A stretch of 15,223 nucleotides of DNA, taken from NCBI GenBank assembly GCA_021443285.1, contig JABUUG010000006.1, positions 10,853 to 26,075 on the forward strand. The letters are read 5' to 3'. Each line of letters starts with the position of its first letter. The stretch's first letter is position 1. The notes below the pieces were generated by a model. That model was given only the letters and a program-made list of their open reading frames with translations. It did not search any database and had not been told where the DNA came from. A program made the position numbers and the translations under genes. Shown here piece by piece: positions 1 to 7,104 of this stretch. Source of the DNA: Bacteroidaceae bacterium (GTDB lineage Bacteria > Bacteroidota > Bacteroidia > Bacteroidales > Bacteroidaceae).

Positions 1-720
1 TTCCTCTTCTGTATGCGCGACCGCGAGTATGTGCTTAACGCCATGGAGGAGACTACGGGCGGACGCCTCATACAGAACTACTACCGCATAGGTGGTCTGC
101 AGGACGACATCGACGAGAACTTCCAGAAGAATGTGAAGAACGTCTGCGAATACCTCAAGCCGAAACTGCAGGAGTATGTGAATGTCTTCGGCGACAACGT
201 GATTACCCACCAGCGTCTTGAGGGCGTAGGCACATTCACCAAGGAGCAGTGCATAGAGTACGGATGCAGCGGTTCCAACAGCCGTGCATCGGGTTGGGCA
301 AACGATATCCGCAAGAACTACCCATACGATATGTATGACAAGGTGGAATGGGACCAGATTATTCTCGATGAAAGCGACGCTCAGGCACGCTACTACCTCC
401 GCGTGAAGGAGATAGAGCAGTCTATCAGAATCATCGAGCAGCTCATAGACAACATCCCGGAAGGCGAATACTACATCAAGCAGAAGCCAATCATCAAGTG
501 TCCTGAAGGGCAGTGGTATTTCGCTGTGGAAGGCACGAGCGGCGAGTTCGGTGTATATCTTGACAGCCGCGGCGACAAGTCGCCCTACCGCATGAAGATT
601 CGCCCGATGGCACTGTCGCTTGTCGGCGCACTCGACGAGATGGTAAGCGGCTCGAAGGTTGCCGACCTCATTGCTGTAGGCGCCGGTCTCGACTACGTAA
701 TTCCGGACATTGACAGATAG
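1..720 (+). CDS. nuoD: NADH-quinone oxidoreductase subunit D (NuoD or NuoCD), 3' part
   Basis: This is the C-terminal part of the 49-kDa-type subunit of respiratory complex I, which with NuoB frames the quinone pocket at the junction of the peripheral and membrane arms. The reading frame is open from base 1, so the gene begins outside the window and the ATG at 13 is internal. Visible family blocks are REYVLNAMEETTGGRLIQNY followed by YRIGG, a GEFGVYL segment leading into PYRMKIR, and the terminal block ADLIAVGAGLDYVIPDIDR, which matches the classic NuoD ending (family pattern I-x-x-x-D-x-V-x-x-x-x-D-R). Whether the protein is a NuoC-NuoD fusion, as in many Bacteroidales, cannot be seen. nuoH follows after 41 bp. 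The family call is secure. Confidence 0.96.
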   Translation, partial: FLFCMRDREYVLNAMEETTGGRLIQNYYRIGGLQDDIDENFQKNVKNVCEYLKPKLQEYVNVFGDNVITHQRLEGVGTFTKEQCIEYGCSGSNSRASGWANDIRKNYPYDMYDKVEWDQIILDESDAQARYYLRVKEIEQSIRIIEQLIDNIPEGEYYIKQKPIIKCPEGQWYFAVEGTSGEFGVYLDSRGDKSPYRMKIRPMALSLVGALDEMVSGSKVADLIAVGAGLDYVIPDIDR

Positions 721-761
721 TCGTGTTTACGATTTGAAAATTTACTATATACAATTAATAT

Positions 762-1985
762 ATGTTCGACTTTTCAATAATTTCCACATGGTTCAACGCT
801 CTGCTGATGGACACTATAGGATGTCCCAGCTGGTTGGCCATTACTATCGAGTGCGTCTTGGTGGGGCTGCTCATCATCGTAGGCTATGCCCTGCTTGCCA
901 TCGCACTGATATTCATGGAGCGTAAGGTGTGTGCATACTTCCAGTGCCGTCTCGGCCCTATGCGTGTAGGCCCGTGGGGCTTGCTGCAGGTTTTTGCCGA
1001 CGTGCTGAAGATGCTCACAAAGGAGATATTCTTTGTAGATAAGGCTGACAAGCTGCTCTACGCCATAGCTCCTATTCTTGTAATCACCGGCTCTATCGGA
1101 GCATTCGCCTTCCTGCCATGGAACAACGGGGCTGTGATTATGGACTTCAACGTAGGCATCTTCCTCTATACCGCGCTGAGCTCTATCGGTGTGATTGGAG
1201 TGTTCCTCGCCGGCTGGTCGTCAAACAACAAGTATGGCGTTGTGTCGGCTATGCGTGGTGCGGTGCAGATGATTTCCTACGAGATTTCTCTCGGCTTGTG
1301 CCTTATCACCGCGTGCATCCTTACAGGCACCATGCAGGTGAGCGGCATTGTAGAGGCGCAGAGCGGAGCCTTCGGATGGCTTATCTTCCAGGGGCATATC
1401 CCGGCAATCATCGCCTTCTTCATCTTCCTTATAGCAGGTAACGCTGAGGCAAACCGCGGTCCGTTCGACCTTGCAGAGGCAGAGTCAGAGCTTACCGCCG
1501 GCTACCACACAGAGTATTCCGGTATGGGCTTCGGCTTCTACTATCTTGCAGAGTTCCTCAACCTGTTCATCGTGGCTGGTATCACCTCGCTGATGTTCCT
1601 CGGCGGATGGATGCCGCTGCACATCGGTGTGGATGCTGTTGACAGCGTGCTCGACTATATACCGGGCATTGTATGGTTCCTCGGCAAGGCATTCATGATA
1701 GTATGGCTGCTGATGTGGATAAAGTGGACCTTCCCACGCCTGCGTATCGACCAGATACTGAAGCTTGAGTGGAAGTATCTCATGCCGCTTGCCCTCTTCA
1801 ACCTCGTGCTGATGACCGCCTGTGTAGCCTTCGGTCTCGTAGGCAGCCTGTATTCAGGCATTGCCGTAGCCGCAGTGGTGGTGGTTGTCATGGCATACAT
1901 CATGGCGCGCGCATTAAAATTCAAGAGCAATTTCAAGGCTGAGCAGCATCTCGTAGGTGTTGATGCAGCCATTAAAACAAAGTAA
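762..1985 (+). CDS. nuoH: NADH-quinone oxidoreductase subunit H
   Basis: Membrane subunit of complex I that forms the roof of the quinone chamber and links it to the proton-pumping subunits. Diagnostic blocks are ERKVCAYFQCRLGPMRVG (residues 53-70) and EANRGPFDLAEAESEL (about 229-244) leading into TAGYHTEYSG, the acidic loop lining the quinone entry route. About eight to nine hydrophobic helices are apparent. At 407 residues it is longer than the roughly 325-350 usual for NuoH. The surplus is mostly C-terminal: after the helix where E. coli NuoH ends there is another hydrophobic stretch (about 365-385, valine-rich) and a basic tail. The start at 762 (MFDFSII) is chosen because the family N-terminal helix follows at once; the leader is AT-rich without a clear Shine-Dalgarno. 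nuoI starts 6 bp after the stop. Confidence 0.97.
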   Translation: MFDFSIISTWFNALLMDTIGCPSWLAITIECVLVGLLIIVGYALLAIALIFMERKVCAYFQCRLGPMRVGPWGLLQVFADVLKMLTKEIFFVDKADKLLYAIAPILVITGSIGAFAFLPWNNGAVIMDFNVGIFLYTALSSIGVIGVFLAGWSSNNKYGVVSAMRGAVQMISYEISLGLCLITACILTGTMQVSGIVEAQSGAFGWLIFQGHIPAIIAFFIFLIAGNAEANRGPFDLAEAESELTAGYHTEYSGMGFGFYYLAEFLNLFIVAGITSLMFLGGWMPLHIGVDAVDSVLDYIPGIVWFLGKAFMIVWLLMWIKWTFPRLRIDQILKLEWKYLMPLALFNLVLMTACVAFGLVGSLYSGIAVAAVVVVVMAYIMARALKFKSNFKAEQHLVGVDAAIKTK

Positions 1986-1991
1986 TTAACA

Positions 1992-2585
1992 ATGGCTAAC
2001 AACAAATCATATTTTGGAGGTGCTCTCGCAGGACTGAAGACATTGCTCACGGGTATGGACATCACCATGGGTGAGTACATGACGCGCAAGGTCACGGAGC
2101 AGTACCCTGAGAACCGCAAGACGGTGCATATTGCGGAGCGCCATCGCGGAACACTCGTGATGCCTGCCGACGAGAACGGCAAGAACAAGTGTACCGCCTG
2201 CACACTCTGCGAGAAGGCGTGTCCAAACGGTTCCATAAAAATAACATCCACGATGATTGTTACCGCTGACGGCAAGAAGAAAAAGCTCTTGCAGGACTAC
2301 CAGTACGACCTCGGCGACTGCATGTTCTGCCAGCTTTGCGTGAATGCCTGCAACTTCGGTGCAATAGAGTTTACTAACGATTTTGAGAATGCCACATTCA
2401 GCCGCGACGCGCTGATACAGCACCTTAACGTACCGCCTACCGACGCAGAGATGGCACAATATGCCGAAAACGCTAAGGTGGCGGCTGCCAAGGCAGCAGA
2501 AGAGGCCAAGGCTAAGGCTGAGGCGGCTGCAAAGGCTAAGGCTGCTGCAGAGGCAGAGAAACCTGATAATAAGGAGGAGAAGTAA
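1992..2585 (+). CDS. nuoI: NADH-quinone oxidoreductase subunit I (2x[4Fe-4S] ferredoxin-like)
   Basis: Peripheral-arm subunit that carries clusters N6a and N6b and passes electrons towards NuoB and quinone. Two CxxCxxCxxxC motifs are visible: C67, C70, C73, C77 (followed by P) and C110, C113, C116, C120. The last is followed by N rather than the usual P. The N-terminal segment has a GLKTLLTGM stretch typical of the membrane-associating helix. The protein is 197 residues; the ferredoxin fold ends near residue 150 and is followed by an Ala/Lys/Glu-rich tail (about 161-197) made of AEEAKAKAEAAAKAKAAAEA-like sequence, likely a single charged helix. The nuoJ Shine-Dalgarno lies inside the last codons of this gene. 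Confidence 0.97.
   Translation: MANNKSYFGGALAGLKTLLTGMDITMGEYMTRKVTEQYPENRKTVHIAERHRGTLVMPADENGKNKCTACTLCEKACPNGSIKITSTMIVTADGKKKKLLQDYQYDLGDCMFCQLCVNACNFGAIEFTNDFENATFSRDALIQHLNVPPTDAEMAQYAENAKVAAAKAAEEAKAKAEAAAKAKAAAEAEKPDNKEEK
2571..2578 (+). promoter_or_regulatory. Shine-Dalgarno of nuoJ
   Basis: AAGGAGGA sits inside the 3' end of nuoI, with about 10 nt between GGAGG and the nuoJ ATG at 2588. Strong Shine-Dalgarno motifs are uncommon in Bacteroidales, so this supports both the chosen start and translational coupling with nuoI. Confidence 0.7.
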
Positions 2586-2587
2586 AT

Positions 2588-3112
2588 ATGGCAAATGTAA
2601 TAATGTTCGTAATATTGGCGACAGTGATTGTCTGTTCCGCCATTGCTTCGGTAGTCACCAAGAGCATTATGCGTGCTGTTACGGCACTGCTCTTTGTGCT
2701 CTTTTCTGTTGCCGGCATGTATTTCCTGCTCGACTACACATTCCTTGGCACAGCCCAGCTGAGCATCTATGCCGGTGGTATGACGATGATTTACATCTTC
2801 GCCATACAGCTCGTGTCCAAGCGCCGCCTTCAGGGTCTGAAGGAAAGCCTCAACATGCGCCGCCTCGGATGGATGGCGCTCGTGGCTGTTGTGGGACTAC
2901 TCACAGTGGTAACGGTGCAGCTCAAGTCGGCATTCTTAGACCAGTTTGTGGCGAAGGCAGACGTGGAGATTCCTATGGAGGCTGTCGGCACAGCGATGGT
3001 GGGTTCTGAGAAATACCAGTACGTGCTGCCGTTTGAGTTCATTTCTGTCTTCCTTCTTGCCTGCATCATCGGAGGACTTGTTGTTTCACGTAATCATAAG
3101 GAGGACGAATAA
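2588..3112 (+). CDS. nuoJ: NADH-quinone oxidoreductase subunit J
   Basis: Small membrane subunit of complex I located between NuoH and NuoK/NuoN. The protein has 174 residues and about five hydrophobic helices. The conserved third-helix region LSIYAGGMTMIYIFAIQL corresponds to the family pattern around the pi-bulge helix (Y-x-G-A/G-x-x-x-x-x-F), whose movement is thought to gate the water wire between the quinone site and the pump. A periplasmic or cytoplasmic loop (about residues 118-150) precedes a last hydrophobic helix (FEFISVFLLACIIGGLVV). It is preceded by a strong Shine-Dalgarno within nuoI and ends 2 nt before the nuoK start, in the standard J-K order. Sequence conservation in NuoJ is low, so the call rests on the helix-3 block, length and context together. 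Confidence 0.94.
   Translation: MANVIMFVILATVIVCSAIASVVTKSIMRAVTALLFVLFSVAGMYFLLDYTFLGTAQLSIYAGGMTMIYIFAIQLVSKRRLQGLKESLNMRRLGWMALVAVVGLLTVVTVQLKSAFLDQFVAKADVEIPMEAVGTAMVGSEKYQYVLPFEFISVFLLACIIGGLVVSRNHKEDE
3098..3104 (+). promoter_or_regulatory. Shine-Dalgarno of nuoK
   Basis: AAGGAGG lies in the last codons of nuoJ, with 10 nt between it and the nuoK ATG at 3115. The arrangement is the same as at nuoJ and suggests coupled translation of the I-J-K block. Confidence 0.68.
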
Positions 3113-3114
3113 CT

Positions 3115-3423
3115 ATGGTACCAGTAGAATGTTTCTTTGTGCTCAGCGCAATACTGTTCTTCGTGGGCGTCTTCGGTTTCGTTACACGACGCAACATGAT
3201 AGCCATGCTCGTTAGCGTGGAACTGATACTCAATGCTGTTGACCTGAATTTCGCCGCTTTCAACCGCCTGCTCTGGCCGGAGCAGATGGAGGGTATGTTC
3301 TTCACCATCTTCTCCATCGGCGTGAGTGCCGCGGAGAGTGCTGTGGCTGTGGCTATCATCATCAACGCCTACCGCCACTTCAATAGCGACGATGTCAATA
3401 GTGTTCAGAATATGAAATGGTAA
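3115..3423 (+). CDS. nuoK: NADH-quinone oxidoreductase subunit K
   Basis: MrpC-like membrane subunit of complex I with three helices, 102 residues, the normal family size. The two buried glutamates required for proton translocation in E. coli NuoK are both recognisable: E36 in SVELILNAVDLNF (helix 2) and E74 in SAAESAVAVAI (helix 3, E72 in E. coli numbering). The RRN loop at 25-27 also matches the conserved arginine loop between helices 1 and 2. The start is fixed by the Shine-Dalgarno at 3098. nuoL follows after a 37-bp A-rich gap. Confidence 0.96.
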   Translation: MVPVECFFVLSAILFFVGVFGFVTRRNMIAMLVSVELILNAVDLNFAAFNRLLWPEQMEGMFFTIFSIGVSAAESAVAVAIIINAYRHFNSDDVNSVQNMKW

Positions 3424-3460
3424 CAGAATGTCAAACTTTAAGTAATAAAAACAGAAAACC

Positions 3461-5479
3461 ATGCAATACGAATATACAATCGGTATCCTGCTTCTTCCTC
3501 TGCTTTCATTCCTTGTGATAGGTTTGACAGACTATTTCAGAGGCAAGAACGGATGGTCGCACCAGCTTGCTGGGCTTATCGGTACCGGCTCTCTCGGTGT
3601 AGTCACGCTGCTGAGCTACATCACCGCCTACCAGTATTTCACTGCCGACCGTCTTGCTGACGGCACTTTCGCCACTGTTGTGCCTTACAACATGACATGG
3701 CTGCCGCTCGGCTCGCTGCATTTCGACCTTGGTATCCTGCTCGACCCGATATCAGTGATGATGCTTATTGTCATCTCTACGGTGTCGCTCATGGTACACA
3801 TCTATTCTTTCGGCTATATGCACGGCGAGAAAGGTTTCCAGCGCTACTACGCATTCCTCTCGCTCTTCACCTTCTCGATGCTCGGACTTGTTGTCGCCAC
3901 AAACATCTTCCAGATGTACATGTTCTGGGAGCTTGTGGGCGTCAGCTCATACCTGCTCATCGGATTCTACTACCCGTTGGCAGCCGCTGTCCACGCGTCG
4001 AAGAAGGCGTTTATCGTTACGCGCTTTGCCGATATGTTCTTCCTCGTGGGTATCCTCATTTTCGGATACTATACAGGAAGCTTCAACTTCTCATTTGCCG
4101 GTACGGAGATTGTTATGGGCGAAGGCTGCACAGCGTTCACCGCCTGTGATGCCTCGCGCGCTATGGCTGCCTGCGGCTTTATCCTGCCTACAGCCCTTGT
4201 GCTGATGTTCATCGGAGGTGCCGGTAAGTCGGCTATGTTCCCTCTCCATATATGGCTCCCTGACGCTATGGAAGGCCCTACGCCGGTGTCTGCCCTCATC
4301 CATGCCGCCACGATGGTTGTGGCAGGTGTGTTCCAGATAGCACGCCTCTTCCCGTTGTGGATAGAGTATGCGCCAAACCAGATGTCAATCGTTGTTGTTG
4401 TGGGAGCGTTCACAGCCTTCTATGCGGCGGCGATAGCCTGCGCGCAGAGCGACATCAAGCGTGTGCTGGCGTTCTCCACAATCTCGCAGATAGCCTTCAT
4501 GATGGTGGCTCTCGGCGTGTGTCTGCCTAACCATCACGGAGAAGGAGTCCTCGACAACCATGCACAGCTCGGCTATATGGCGTCTATGTTCCACCTCTTC
4601 ACCCATGCCATGTTCAAGGCGTGCCTCTTCCTTGGTGCCGGCTGCATCATCCATGCAGTACACTCCAACGAGATGTCGGCTATGGGCGGTTTGCGCAAGT
4701 ATCTGCCCGTTACCCACTGGACATTCCTCATCTCGTGCCTTGCCATTGCGGGTATTCCTTTCTTCTCAGGCTTCAGCTCGAAGGATGAGATTATCACCGC
4801 CTGCTTCGCTTATTCGCCAATCTGCGGATGGTGGATGACAGGTGTCGCTGCCATGACAGCGTTCTATATGTTCCGCCTGTACTACGGCATTTTCTGGGGT
4901 ACGGAGAACAAGGAGCTGCATGAGCACCATCGTCCGGAGGAACACTCATGGGCAATGAAGTTCCCACTTATATTCCTTTGTGTCATCACTGTTGGCGTTG
5001 GTATCGTATCGACGCTTGGCGGCTTCGGCATCAATACCGACGCTTGGAGCTTCGGACAGTTCGTTACTGCCAGCGGCACACACTACGGCATACACTTCGA
5101 CACACAGGTGGCTGCCACTTCTACAGTCATCGCAATCATCTCCATCGCCCTTGCCACATATATCTTCAAGGGTGAGGAGCAGCCCATTGCCGACAAGATG
5201 TACTCTCTTGCGCCTCGTCTCCACCGCTGGGCATACAAGCGTTTCTATATGGACGAGGTTTATCAGTTTGTTACCCACAAGATTCTCTTCCGCTTCGTTT
5301 CAAAGCCCGTGGCATGGATTGATGAGCACATCATCAACGGTCTCATCGACTTCACCGCTTGGGGCGCAAACGAGGGTGGCGAGAGCATACGCTCATGGCA
5401 GGACGGCGATGTGCGCACATACGCTGTGTGGTTCATCACGGGTGCTGTGGCACTGGTACTTATACTTCTTGCACTTTAA
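3461..5479 (+). CDS. nuoL: NADH-quinone oxidoreductase subunit L (antiporter-like, distal pump)
   Basis: Largest Mrp-antiporter-like subunit of complex I, at the far end of the membrane arm, and owner of the long lateral helix that runs along the other pumps. It has 672 residues and many hydrophobic helices. Channel residues are intact: E157 in MFWELVGVSSYLLIG (TM5) and K256 in GAGKSAMFPLHIWLPDA (TM7), followed by GPTPVSALIHAATMVVAG (TM8). The TM12 region includes AGIPFFSGFSSKDEI with its conserved lysine. The C-terminal part (about 540-672) contains the amphipathic stretch with MDEVYQFVTHKI and a final hydrophobic helix (653-672). The ATG at 3461 gives a normal family N-terminus. nuoM follows after 27 bp. 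Confidence 0.97.
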   Translation: MQYEYTIGILLLPLLSFLVIGLTDYFRGKNGWSHQLAGLIGTGSLGVVTLLSYITAYQYFTADRLADGTFATVVPYNMTWLPLGSLHFDLGILLDPISVMMLIVISTVSLMVHIYSFGYMHGEKGFQRYYAFLSLFTFSMLGLVVATNIFQMYMFWELVGVSSYLLIGFYYPLAAAVHASKKAFIVTRFADMFFLVGILIFGYYTGSFNFSFAGTEIVMGEGCTAFTACDASRAMAACGFILPTALVLMFIGGAGKSAMFPLHIWLPDAMEGPTPVSALIHAATMVVAGVFQIARLFPLWIEYAPNQMSIVVVVGAFTAFYAAAIACAQSDIKRVLAFSTISQIAFMMVALGVCLPNHHGEGVLDNHAQLGYMASMFHLFTHAMFKACLFLGAGCIIHAVHSNEMSAMGGLRKYLPVTHWTFLISCLAIAGIPFFSGFSSKDEIITACFAYSPICGWWMTGVAAMTAFYMFRLYYGIFWGTENKELHEHHRPEEHSWAMKFPLIFLCVITVGVGIVSTLGGFGINTDAWSFGQFVTASGTHYGIHFDTQVAATSTVIAIISIALATYIFKGEEQPIADKMYSLAPRLHRWAYKRFYMDEVYQFVTHKILFRFVSKPVAWIDEHIINGLIDFTAWGANEGGESIRSWQDGDVRTYAVWFITGAVALVLILLAL

Positions 5480-5506
5480 TTAATTGATTAGAAAGGACAA
5501 ACAAAA

Positions 5507-7009
5507 ATGAGTATTCTATCATTATTCGTTATAATACCCGTTCTCATGCTGCTCGGTCTCTGGATTGCACGCGGCATAGAGCAGGTGCGCACAGTGATGG
5601 TTGTTGGTGCAAGCTGCCTTGTTGCATTGAGCGTTTGGCTTACGATTGACTTCATCGGTCAGCGTGCGGCAGGCAACGACGCAGAGATGCTCTACACATA
5701 CAGCACCGTATGGTTCGCACCGCTTCACATCTCTTACGCTGTCGGTGTCGATGGCATCAGCGTGGTCATGCTGCTGCTGTCGAGCATCATAGTCTTCACC
5801 GGTACATTCGCTTCGTGGAAGCTTCAGCCGCTCACCAAGGAGTTCTTCCTCTGGTTCACGCTGCTCTCCACAGGTGTTTACGGCTTCTTCATCAGCATAG
5901 ACCTCTTCACGATGTTCATGTTCTATGAGGTGGCGCTCATCCCTATGTACCTGCTCATCGGCTACTGGGGTTCGGGCCGCAAGGAGTATGCAGCCATGAA
6001 GCTCACGCTGATGCTTATGGGAGGTTCGGCACTCATCATCGTCGGACTTGTCGGCATCTACTTCTTCAGCGGTGCCACTACCATGAACATCATCGACATC
6101 GCCAACCATACCAATGGCGCGCTGGCTATCCCGGTTGCTGTCCAGACGGTGCTCTTCCCCTTTGTGTTCATCGGTTTCGGTGTGCTTGGCGCACTCTTCC
6201 CGTTCCACACATGGTCTCCTATCGGTCACGGATGCGCGCCTACATCGGTGTCTATGCTCCATGCCGGTGTGCTTATGAAGCTCGGAGGCTACGGATGCTT
6301 CCGTATAGCCATGTTCCTGCTCCCTGAGGCTACTAACCAGCTGGCGTGGATATTCCTCATCCTCACCACTATTTCCGTTGTCTATGGAGCGTTCTCTGCC
6401 TGTGTGCAGACAGACCTCAAGTTCATCAACGCTTACTCTTCGGTGTCTCACTGCGGACTCGTGCTTTTCGCACTGCTCATGATGACAAAGGTGTCTTGCA
6501 CGGGTGCTATCCTCCAGATGCTCTCCCACGGTCTGATGACGGCCCTCTTCTTCGCCCTCATCGGTATGATTTACGGCCGCACACACACCCGCGACATCCG
6601 TGAGTTGGGCGGACTTATGAAGATTATGCCGTTCCTCTCCGTAGGCTATGTCATGGCTGGTCTTGCAAACCTCGGTCTGCCGGGCTTCTCTGGCTTCATC
6701 GCAGAGATGACGATTTTCGTCGGCTCATTTGAGAATCCTGACACATTCCACCGCTGCTGCACCGTCATCGCCTGTACGTCAATCGTGGTTACTGCCGTTT
6801 ACATCCTCCGTACAGTGGGCTTCATCCTCTTCGGCAAGGTTACAAATCCTCACTATGAGGAGCTTACCGACGCCACATGGGACGAGAAGTTCGCCGTATG
6901 CTGCCTCATCGCCTGCGTAGCTGGTCTCGGTTCATTCCCGCTGTGGGCAAGCAAGGTCATAGAGAACGGCGTAGAACCGATTATTAACCAGCTTGCTCTA
7001 ATCAATTAG
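5507..7009 (+). CDS. nuoM: NADH-quinone oxidoreductase subunit M (antiporter-like pump)
   Basis: Middle antiporter-like subunit of complex I, 500 residues. TM5 keeps the glutamate E141 (FYEVALIPMYLLIGYWG), TM8 keeps K258 (AGVLMKLGGYG) and TM12 keeps its glutamate (GFSGFIAEMTIF). The broken helix TM7 reads GFGVLGALFPFHTWSPIGH: the residue seven before the PFH histidine, a lysine in NuoL (K256) and NuoN (K219) of this same operon and K234 in E. coli NuoM, is L227 here, and the following LPD aspartate is I239. The family call is secure from the whole sequence, including SHGLMTALFFALIGMIYGR. What the missing lysine means for pumping is uncertain. The leader has AGAAAGGACA upstream of the ATG, a weak Shine-Dalgarno. 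Confidence 0.97.
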   Translation: MSILSLFVIIPVLMLLGLWIARGIEQVRTVMVVGASCLVALSVWLTIDFIGQRAAGNDAEMLYTYSTVWFAPLHISYAVGVDGISVVMLLLSSIIVFTGTFASWKLQPLTKEFFLWFTLLSTGVYGFFISIDLFTMFMFYEVALIPMYLLIGYWGSGRKEYAAMKLTLMLMGGSALIIVGLVGIYFFSGATTMNIIDIANHTNGALAIPVAVQTVLFPFVFIGFGVLGALFPFHTWSPIGHGCAPTSVSMLHAGVLMKLGGYGCFRIAMFLLPEATNQLAWIFLILTTISVVYGAFSACVQTDLKFINAYSSVSHCGLVLFALLMMTKVSCTGAILQMLSHGLMTALFFALIGMIYGRTHTRDIRELGGLMKIMPFLSVGYVMAGLANLGLPGFSGFIAEMTIFVGSFENPDTFHRCCTVIACTSIVVTAVYILRTVGFILFGKVTNPHYEELTDATWDEKFAVCCLIACVAGLGSFPLWASKVIENGVEPIINQLALIN

Positions 7010-7051
7010 GCAATGGCACGTTAAAGGCTCAATTATAAAATAGATAAATAA

Positions 7052-7093
7052 CTAAATAATCCTAAATAGCTAAATAGCTAAATAGTCAAATAG
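7052..7093 (+). repeat. 8-bp tandem repeat CTAAATAG in the nuoM-nuoN gap
   Basis: Three perfect copies of CTAAATAG occupy 7062-7085, flanked by the degenerate copies CTAAATAA (7052-7059) and TCAAATAG (7086-7093). The repeat makes up much of the 95-bp gap, the longest between any two nuo genes here, and ends 11 bp before the nuoN start. It has stops in several frames and is not coding. Nothing else is recognisable in the gap. Confidence 0.8.
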
Positions 7094-7104
7094 TAAATGA
7101 ATCT

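Noticed and set aside
1655..2275. Minus-strand open frame of 206 codons across the nuoH-nuoI junction
   Set aside because: Overlaps two well-supported genes, has low-complexity Thr/Ala composition and no recognisable domain.
5522..6586. Long open frame of 354 codons on the minus strand opposite nuoM
   Set aside because: It is antisense to a clear nuoM, its product is rich in H, E, R and C without any family motif, and it follows from codon bias of the plus-strand gene.
7052..7093. CRISPR-like direct repeats
   Set aside because: Units are 8 bp without spacers, so this is a simple tandem repeat; no CRISPR array is present in the window.
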